Below the pieces are notes generated by a model. The model did no database searches. It was not told where the DNA came from and was given only the letters and a program-made list of their open reading frames with translations. A DNA stretch of 64,000 nt, from NCBI GenBank assembly GCA_002506905.1, contig DAYM01000007.1:1-64000 (forward strand). Direction: 5' to 3'. Positions 57,874 to 64,000 of the stretch are shown here, in pieces (positions within the stretch are counted from its first letter, which is position 1; each line of letters begins with the position of its first letter). This stretch comes from Methanomassiliicoccaceae archaeon UBA328 (GTDB taxonomy: Archaea > Thermoplasmatota > Thermoplasmata > Methanomassiliicoccales > Methanomethylophilaceae). The position numbers were made by a program, and so were the translations under genes.

Positions 57874-58839
57874 TCACCTGTCGCGGCTGACGATATAGTT
57901 CGCCAGATCCTTAAGTGACTGCTTGTATTCCGATTCGGGCAACGGCGACAGGCTGAAAATCGCCTCGTTCGCTATCTCCCTGGCAACAGCTCTGCATCTT
58001 TCTATGGAGTCTGTCTTCCTGATGAGGTTGATCGCTTCGCAGACCTCGTCCATAGCGGGCGAATCTTTCTCGAAGATCTCCCTGATCCTTGCACCGTGCT
58101 CGGGATCCTGCATTCCGAAGATCGTCGGCAGCGTCGGCTTTCCCTCGAGGATGTCGTTTCCTACGGGCTTGCCGGTGATCTGCTCGTCACCGATCACGTC
58201 CAGCGTATCATCGATGATCTGGAATGCAACACCGATCTTGTTTGCGAAGTGTCCTACCGCATCGACGGCCTCTACTTCCGCACCGGACAGGACCGCACCG
58301 CATTTTGCAGCGCATTCGATGAGCTTTGCGGTCTTACCGTCTACGATCCTGAGGTAATCTTCCTCGGAGACCTGTCCTTTGTGCTCGTATTCCTGCTGGT
58401 TGAATTCCCCTGCACCCATAGATGCTGCGGCATCGACCACACTGTCGACAATGGTACGGGATGACGACCCGATCAATTGAAAACCGATGGCGAAAAGATA
58501 ATCGCCGGCCACAATGGACTTGCTCAGGGAATATTCCTTGTAAAGGGCCTTTCTTCCTCTCCTGAGTTCCGCCTCATCGTTGATATCGTCATGGATGAGT
58601 GTGGCATTGTGGATGATCTCCATCGCGGCACCGACCTTGATAGGCTTACTGAGGTCCTTCCCGCCGCATGCAAGATATCCGAGAAGACACAGGGAGGGCC
58701 TTATCCTCTTTCCCTGTGTTCTGAGAACGTATTCGCACATCTCATTCAATTCGGGATTGCCGGACCTGATCTCGTCCATCATAAGTCCCTCGACCTTTTC
58801 GAGGTCTTCCTGAATACAGGTGTACCATGCCTCAGCCAT
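57874..58839 (-). CDS. Geranylgeranyl diphosphate synthase
   Basis: The 321-residue polyprenyl synthase has both aspartate-rich motifs: LIHDDINDEAELRRG (first) and FQIIDDTLDVIGDE (second), plus GKRIRPSLCLLG and KGKT-like DGKTAKLIECAAKCG. It makes geranylgeranyl diphosphate, feeding GGGP synthase and DGGGP synthase at 24-26 kb. ATG 58839 is chosen; a TATA-like CTATTAAGTA on the minus strand sits about 30 bp upstream. The reductase gene follows after 4 bp. Confidence 0.92.
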   Translation of the reverse strand: MAEAWYTCIQEDLEKVEGLMMDEIRSGNPELNEMCEYVLRTQGKRIRPSLCLLGYLACGGKDLSKPIKVGAAMEIIHNATLIHDDINDEAELRRGRKALYKEYSLSKSIVAGDYLFAIGFQLIGSSSRTIVDSVVDAAASMGAGEFNQQEYEHKGQVSEEDYLRIVDGKTAKLIECAAKCGAVLSGAEVEAVDAVGHFANKIGVAFQIIDDTLDVIGDEQITGKPVGNDILEGKPTLPTIFGMQDPEHGARIREIFEKDSPAMDEVCEAINLIRKTDSIERCRAVAREIANEAIFSLSPLPESEYKQSLKDLANYIVSRDR

Positions 58840-58944
58840 TGATAGTGAGATAGTCAAATTCTACTTAATAGTTGTCTCGGACGATAAAAGAGAAATATAG
58901 AAAAAGTGGGGTTTTTAAAAGGTTTGAGCGGGGTCCTGTCAAAC

Positions 58945-60441
58945 TCAAACGAGTGAGAACAGGGCCGCTGCCGCTTCTGATGCGGGACCGAGTATGATCT
59001 GGGGGAACACACCGAGTACGATGACCGCCGCTACACAGATCACGATCGCCGCAAGGAAGGCCTTGGGCACCTTGATCTTGTCAGTGGCGGTTCCCTTCTC
59101 AATATACATGGCCTTGACGACCCTTGCATAATAGTACAGGGATATCGCAGAGTTCAGGATCGCAATGAATGCGAGCCAGACCCACTGGGATGTTGCTCCG
59201 TCTCCACCGTAGATCGCTGCAGAGAACAGCACGAACTTAGAGGTGAATCCTGCCAGCGGCGGGATACCTGCGAGCGAGAAGAGGAACAGCAGCATTGCGA
59301 ATGCAAGGAACGGTGCCCTCTTTGCGAGGCCTCTGTAGTCTGTGATCTTTTCTCCGATACCGGCACATATGAGCGCTCCGACGATAAGGAAGGCCCCTCC
59401 CTTCATGAACACGTGTGTGAACATGTGGAAGATACCGCCTGTCAGTGCGTATTCGCTCATGACGGCCATGACAATCAGGATGTAACCCGCCTGTGCGATA
59501 CTCGAGTATGCCAGCATCCTCTTGATGTTGGTCTGAGAGATCGCCACGACATTTCCTACTGTCATGGTGATTGCCGCGATTATTGCAAAGAGGTACTGCA
59601 TCTCGACCGTAGCGAACGATGCCACCGATGCTCCGGCAACGAACATTATGAGGAAGATCTTGAAGAATACAACAAGACCCATCTTCTTCGAGCCGGTAGC
59701 AAGGAATATGGACACGGGAGTAGGAGCTCCCTCGTACACATCAGGTGCCCACATATGGAAGGGCACTGCTGCGATCTTGAAACCGTAACCTGCGATCATT
59801 GTGATCATTGCGATACCGAATGCCCAGCTGAATCCTGCTGTGGAGAGCGATACTGCGATCTCCGCAAGGTTGGTGGTTCCCGTGACTCCGTAGAGCATGG
59901 AAAGACCGTAGATGGTCAGGGCAGTCGACATTCCTCCGATGATGACGTACTTGACAGCAGCCTCTGCGGCCCTGGGGTCGTTCCTCTTCATGGCGACGAG
60001 GACATACGAGGAGATACTCGTAAGTTCGACACCGACAAAGATGACCACAAGGTCAGTGGCTGTTGCGACGAACATCATACCGGTGGTCGCTCCGAGCAAC
60101 AGGGATGCGAACGCTCCGTAGTGGAGACGTGTGACCTCGATACTTGATGTGCAGACCAGAGCCACCAGGAAGGCGACGATCTGGAAGAGCAGGATCATCA
60201 GTCCGGAGAACGCATCGTACTGGAACAGTCCGGCGTATGTGCCTACGTATCCGCCGAGAAGGAGGATTACGTTTACCGCAAGGGAGACGAGGATGAAGGC
60301 CACCAAGGCCCCGCCTACGACTCCTCTTTTCTTCGTAGTGAAGTACAGGGCGGGCATCAGCAGAGCACCGATGATCATGATGATCATGGGTGCCATTGCG
60401 CTGAATTCGCCGAAGATGTTAGTGATTATTGTTGCATCCAT
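58945..60441 (-). CDS. fpoN: F420H2 dehydrogenase-like subunit N
   Basis: The 498-residue protein has about fourteen membrane helices and belongs to the proton-pumping NuoN/FpoN subunit family: VELTSISSYVLVAM, the SNIKRM-like TNIKRMLAYSSIAQAGY and GGIFHMFTHVFMKGGAFL segments, and the conserved Lys/Glu half-channels. In Methanomassiliicoccales the Fpo-like complex (without FpoF) couples electron flow to proton export at the cytoplasmic membrane. ATG 60441 is 1 bp after the fpoM stop. Confidence 0.9.
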   Translation of the reverse strand: MDATIITNIFGEFSAMAPMIIMIIGALLMPALYFTTKKRGVVGGALVAFILVSLAVNVILLLGGYVGTYAGLFQYDAFSGLMILLFQIVAFLVALVCTSSIEVTRLHYGAFASLLLGATTGMMFVATATDLVVIFVGVELTSISSYVLVAMKRNDPRAAEAAVKYVIIGGMSTALTIYGLSMLYGVTGTTNLAEIAVSLSTAGFSWAFGIAMITMIAGYGFKIAAVPFHMWAPDVYEGAPTPVSIFLATGSKKMGLVVFFKIFLIMFVAGASVASFATVEMQYLFAIIAAITMTVGNVVAISQTNIKRMLAYSSIAQAGYILIVMAVMSEYALTGGIFHMFTHVFMKGGAFLIVGALICAGIGEKITDYRGLAKRAPFLAFAMLLFLFSLAGIPPLAGFTSKFVLFSAAIYGGDGATSQWVWLAFIAILNSAISLYYYARVVKAMYIEKGTATDKIKVPKAFLAAIVICVAAVIVLGVFPQIILGPASEAAAALFSLV

Positions 60442-60442
60442 C

Positions 60443-61945
60443 TCAGATCACCCCGAACAGCCCAGTGGAATACTGGGAGATGAGGCTCAGAGCCAGGTCA
60501 GGCCAGAGACCGAATACGGCGATCATGAGACACATGATTCCCATTGCGATTCCCTCTGCCTTATTGACGTCGTGTACGTGCGTTGTGTCGATCCTGTCGG
60601 TAAGCCTTCCGAAGAGTGTTCTCTGCATTGCCCACAGGTAATATCCTGCGGTCAGCATGAGGGACATCAGACAGAAGACGATCAGCCAGATCATGTCGAT
60701 CGAATATGCGTACTCGTAGAACGCAAAGATGACACCGAACTCTCCCCAGAATCCAACCAGACCGGGCAGTCCGAGCGAGGCCATGAATCCGAACATCATG
60801 AACGCCGCGTAGACAGGCACCTTTCCGGCCATTCCGCCGAGCAGGGGTATCTCTCTGGTTCCGAAGTTGTGTCCGGCCATACCGCAGGTCATGAACAGAA
60901 CTGCGGTAACGAGACCGTGCGCGAACATCTGGAAGATAGCGAATTCGACACCGACATCTGAAAGACATGCGATACCGAGCATTACCATTCCCATGTGGCT
61001 GATGGACGAGAACGCCACCATCTTCTTGAGATCCTTCTGAGCGATACAAGCGTACGCACCGTAAAGGATAGCGACGATAGCGACCACGAACATGATGGTC
61101 TGCCACTGCTGCGCACCCTGGGGGAGCGCTTCGAGACAGACCCTGATGATACCGTATGAACCCATCTTAAGCATGACACCTGCCAGCAGAACGGATCCTG
61201 CGGTAGGGGCTTCGGTATGGGCATCCGGCAGCCATGTATGGAACGGAACGATAGGCATCTTGACCGCAAATCCGAAGAAGAGCAGTCCGAAGACCAGCAT
61301 CTGGAATGTCTCACCGAATGCACCGGAGCCTGCGAGGACCGCCTCGAATGAGAAGTCCACGAGTCCGCCCTGTGCAGCCTGGAAGGCAAGCGCGAAGATA
61401 CCGATCAGCATGACCAGCGACGCCACATGCGTGTAGATGAAGAACTTGATGGCTGCGTAGTGCCTTCTGGGCCCTCCGAACCACGAGATCATGAAGTACA
61501 TCGGGATCAGGGTAACCTCCCACATGATGTAGAAGAGGAAGTAATCGCCGGCCATGTACACGCCCATCAGACCGACTTCCATTGCAAGAAGCAACGCGAA
61601 GAAGTAGTTGGGCTTGTCAGTCTCGTGTGCCGAGAAGATGGACACCACGAACAGCAGGAGTGCTGTCAGGAATACCATCAGGATGCTGAGTCCGTCGACT
61701 GTCAGGATGTAGGACATCTTGAGTCCGGCGGTCTCGATCCATGAGTAGTTCTCAGTATACACCGAGTAATCGTTGGAGAGCATTAGATATACTGCGAGTA
61801 CGAGGGTTACCGCGCTGAACGCGATAGCGACCGTCTTTGCGTGTTTCTGTTTCTCTCCGCCCATAGCCAGTGACACTATGGCACCAATCAGGGGGATCAC
61901 GATCAGGAGCGTGAGGAGATACGGGATCTCAGGTAGATCGAACAT
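60443..61945 (-). CDS. fpoM: F420H2 dehydrogenase-like subunit M
   Basis: The 500-residue membrane protein is a NuoM/FpoM antiporter-like subunit of about fourteen helices: WEVTLIPMYFMISWFG, IKFFIYTHVASLVMLIG, FHTWLPDAHTEAPTAGSVLLAGV, DLKKMVAFSSISHMG and MFAHGLVTAVLF. It forms one proton-translocating half-channel of the Fpo complex. ATG 61945 is favoured; the FpoL stop is at 61947-61949. The gene order fpoL-fpoM-fpoN on the minus strand is the usual one. Confidence 0.92.
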   Translation of the reverse strand: MFDLPEIPYLLTLLIVIPLIGAIVSLAMGGEKQKHAKTVAIAFSAVTLVLAVYLMLSNDYSVYTENYSWIETAGLKMSYILTVDGLSILMVFLTALLLFVVSIFSAHETDKPNYFFALLLAMEVGLMGVYMAGDYFLFYIMWEVTLIPMYFMISWFGGPRRHYAAIKFFIYTHVASLVMLIGIFALAFQAAQGGLVDFSFEAVLAGSGAFGETFQMLVFGLLFFGFAVKMPIVPFHTWLPDAHTEAPTAGSVLLAGVMLKMGSYGIIRVCLEALPQGAQQWQTIMFVVAIVAILYGAYACIAQKDLKKMVAFSSISHMGMVMLGIACLSDVGVEFAIFQMFAHGLVTAVLFMTCGMAGHNFGTREIPLLGGMAGKVPVYAAFMMFGFMASLGLPGLVGFWGEFGVIFAFYEYAYSIDMIWLIVFCLMSLMLTAGYYLWAMQRTLFGRLTDRIDTTHVHDVNKAEGIAMGIMCLMIAVFGLWPDLALSLISQYSTGLFGVI

Positions 61946-61946
61946 C

Positions 61947-63998
61947 TCACAGACCTCCCATGAAGTAGAAGAGTGCAAGTATTACGACGAAGAGCACAAC
62001 TATGCCTCCGAGGACCACTGCAGCGTAGTTACGAACATTACCGGTCTGGGCCTTGCTGAGGATGTCACCGCTTCCGACAACCGCGTTGGAGAGGCCGTTG
62101 ACCGCTCCGTCCACGATGTTCCTGTCGACATAGTCGACTCCGCGTGCGACTCCGTATCCAAGTTTCCAGGACACCTGGTTGTAGAGTTCAGGGAACCACC
62201 ATCTGCTGGCAAGTGCCCTGTACAGCCACGAAGTACCGTTCTTGTTGAACTTTCCGGGGTTGATCTTCCTCTTGTCATACATGAACTTCGCAATTATGAT
62301 AGCTGCGATGACCAGCACGATGGTCAGATATGTCCACGGGTTGGTGAAGAACTCCACCAGGTACTCTAATCCTTCCGCATGTCCGCCGCCGACAAAGAAC
62401 TGTCCGGTCGCAAGGTCGACGTTGATGGACAGAAGTCCGTCGAAGCCGAACAAGAGGACGAAACCGAATCCGAATGCGAATATCGACAGGACCATGAGAG
62501 GTACTGTCATCGATTTGGGCGATTCGCCGTGGCAGTGCTGTGTCTTGGGACCCTCGGGTCCGCGGAATGTCATATACCACATACGGAACATATAGAATGC
62601 CGTCATGAATGCGGTAATGATCGCAAGTGCCCAAAGTACAATGAAGATCCATCCTGCTGTACCGTAATCGGCCGCATGGAGCGCCTGCTCGATGATGAGA
62701 TCCTTGGAGAAGAATCCTGCGAAGAAGGGGAATCCTGCGATAGACAGCGAACCAATGAGCATTGTGATCGACGTGACCTTCATCTTAGGACCGAGTCCTC
62801 CCATCTCGCGCATGTCCTCCGTTCCGGTGGAATGGATGACTGAACCCGAGCAAAGGAAGAGCAGTGCCTTGAAGAAGGCGTGGTTGACCATATGCAGACA
62901 GCCTGCAGTGTATCCGAGGGATCCTGCTGCTATGAGTGCTGTGTCTCCGGTCTCGATACCGATCGCGATCATGTATCCTCCTGCTCCGAGAGCGAGGAAC
63001 ATGTAACCGAGCTGCGAGAGTGTGGAGTATGCAAGCACTTTCTTGATGTTCATGTTGTTCATTGCCATTGTTGCGGCGAAGAACATGGTAACTCCTCCGA
63101 TCACTGCTACGAGGAGCATCACACTGGAGGCCTCGCAGAATATGGGGAAACACCTTGCGACGAGATAGACTCCCGCCTTGACCATTGTTGCCGCATGGAT
63201 GAGGGCAGAGACCGTTGTAGGGCCTGCCATTGCATCCGGAAGCCAATCAAGCAGAGGGAACTGAGCGGACTTACCGATCACTCCTCCGAAGATGAGCAGA
63301 CATGCAATGATGATGAGGTTGTGGTCGACGCTTGCGATGTTTGCCGCATCGAACACTACCGTGTAGTCGAGACTGCCGAATGCGTAGAGCATAACGAACA
63401 GGCCTCCCATAAGAGAGACATCTCCGAGTCTTGTGACCAGGAACGCTTTCTTTGCTGCGGATGCAGCGTTGTCGGCCTTGTCGTCGCCTTCAGGGTGGTT
63501 GAAGCTCCAGAATCCGATAAGGAGGTAGGAACACAGACCCATGATCTCCCAGAAGATGAACATCTCGATGAAGCTGCTTGAGATCGCAAGACCGAGCATT
63601 CCGGTCACGAACAGGGCGACTTCAGCGAAGTACCTTCTCTTCCTCTTTCCCTCTTCTCCCATATATCCGAGAGAGTAGACAAAGATCAGCATGGAGATGA
63701 AGGATGCGAACATCATCATCAGACACGCGAGGGTATCTACGTAGAATCCGATAGTTATCTCGAATCCTCCGGGGAACGTGAACCAGGTCATTGACTCGGT
63801 GTAGTATCCGGGGGAAGCGTAAGCTGCTGAGGTAAAGAACTCATACGAGATGAGCACCGACAGGAGACACGAGACCGCAACACCTGCGATCGCGAGGTAA
63901 CCTCCACCTGTCTTTCCCATTTTGTTTCCGAAGAATCCCACTAAGACGAAGCAAAGTGCGGGTATCAACGGTACTAACCATGTGTACTCTATGAACAC
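61947..63998 (-). CDS. fpoL: F420H2 dehydrogenase-like subunit L
   Basis: The 683-residue protein is a NuoL/FpoL subunit with about sixteen helices: WEIMGLCSYLLIGFW, FPLLDWLPDAMAGPTTVSALIHAATMVKAG (in parts), NIKKVLAYSTLSQLGYMFLALG, HMVNHAFFKALLFL and a long C-terminal extension that contains the lateral helix region. The GTG at 63998 is two bases from the window edge, so the true start and any upstream Fpo genes cannot be seen. It is the largest antiporter-like pump subunit. Confidence 0.9.
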   Translation of the reverse strand: MFIEYTWLVPLIPALCFVLVGFFGNKMGKTGGGYLAIAGVAVSCLLSVLISYEFFTSAAYASPGYYTESMTWFTFPGGFEITIGFYVDTLACLMMMFASFISMLIFVYSLGYMGEEGKRKRRYFAEVALFVTGMLGLAISSSFIEMFIFWEIMGLCSYLLIGFWSFNHPEGDDKADNAASAAKKAFLVTRLGDVSLMGGLFVMLYAFGSLDYTVVFDAANIASVDHNLIIIACLLIFGGVIGKSAQFPLLDWLPDAMAGPTTVSALIHAATMVKAGVYLVARCFPIFCEASSVMLLVAVIGGVTMFFAATMAMNNMNIKKVLAYSTLSQLGYMFLALGAGGYMIAIGIETGDTALIAAGSLGYTAGCLHMVNHAFFKALLFLCSGSVIHSTGTEDMREMGGLGPKMKVTSITMLIGSLSIAGFPFFAGFFSKDLIIEQALHAADYGTAGWIFIVLWALAIITAFMTAFYMFRMWYMTFRGPEGPKTQHCHGESPKSMTVPLMVLSIFAFGFGFVLLFGFDGLLSINVDLATGQFFVGGGHAEGLEYLVEFFTNPWTYLTIVLVIAAIIIAKFMYDKRKINPGKFNKNGTSWLYRALASRWWFPELYNQVSWKLGYGVARGVDYVDRNIVDGAVNGLSNAVVGSGDILSKAQTGNVRNYAAVVLGGIVVLFVVILALFYFMGGL

Positions 63999-64000
63999 TT

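Noticed and set aside
1..64000. CRISPR array, insertion sequence, integrase or rRNA
   Set aside because: No spaced direct repeats of suitable length, no transposase or integrase motif and no rRNA sequence were found.

Overview
The window is a gene-dense archaeal chromosome segment. It is most likely from a methanogen of the order Methanomassiliicoccales (Thermoplasmata; a Methanomethylophilaceae-like genome fits best). Archaeal features include RadA, the C/D-box protein Nop5, hypusinated aIF5A, the ribosome-maturation nuclease Nob1, a class I CCA-adding enzyme, and TATA boxes (often TTTAAA or TTATAA) about 25 nt upstream of starts. It also holds most of the ether-lipid pathway. Methanogen features are methanogenesis marker protein 8 (DUF2099), a DUF1638 protein of the kind common in methylotrophic methanogens, and an Fpo-type membrane complex (FpoL, FpoM, FpoN). 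I checked the stop codon of every intact protein gene called here. All are TGA (most) or TAA; none is TAG. The only TAG that interrupts an otherwise intact frame is inside the geranylgeranyl reductase gene. This is what would be expected in a pyrrolysine-decoding archaeon, and it is the most interesting observation in the window.

Layout. 1-3.4 kb: DUF1638 protein, a 38-residue basic peptide, a GNAT remnant, and two tandem two-helix K+ channel subunits, the first frameshifted. 3.4-7.7 kb: stomatin-like/NfeD pair and two tandem GT87-like integral membrane glycosyltransferases. 7.7-12.3 kb: glycerol kinase, a hexapeptide acetyltransferase, a broken surface protein, an AT-rich gap and a low-complexity membrane protein. 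12.3-22 kb: CoA-disulfide reductase/rhodanese, cardiolipin-synthase-like PLD protein, frameshifted PHP protein, 5'-deoxyadenosine-type deaminase, MBL hydrolase, transglutaminase-like membrane protein and CCA-adding enzyme. 22-26 kb: RadA, tRNA-G10 methyltransferase, and two ether-lipid synthases (UbiA-type and GGGP synthase). 26-35.4 kb: small regulators, a membrane-AlbA_2 fusion, marker 8, a ferredoxin-nitroreductase, four tRNAs (Leu, two Val, Gly), an ACT-domain/degenerate radical-SAM pair, and an aldehyde-dehydrogenase homologue lacking its nucleophile. 35.5-43.3 kb: RtcA, riboflavin reductase, MtnA-aldolase salvage pair, Nop5, aIF5A, agmatinase and phosphoglucosamine-type mutase. 43.3-47.8 kb: ABC transporter with two ATPases, a fused permease and a DUF47 partner. 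47.9-53.2 kb: LSm protein and the ScpB-ScpA-SMC condensin operon. 53.4-58.9 kb: UspA, HAD phosphatase, type-4 uracil-DNA glycosylase, PyrE, CDP-archaeol synthase, Nob1, geranylgeranyl reductase with the amber codon, and GGPP synthase. 58.9-64 kb: fpoN-fpoM-fpoL on the minus strand.

Two pathways join distant genes. GGPP synthase, GGGP synthase, DGGGP synthase, CDP-archaeol synthase, geranylgeranyl reductase and the PLD synthase form most of a membrane-lipid route. The 5'-deoxyadenosine-type deaminase, MtnA and class II aldolase fit a salvage route for the by-product of radical-SAM enzymes.

Three genes (K+ channel 1, the YDG-type surface protein and the PHP protein) are each broken by single-base indels in or beside short homopolymers. 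Assembly error must be excluded before calling them pseudogenes.
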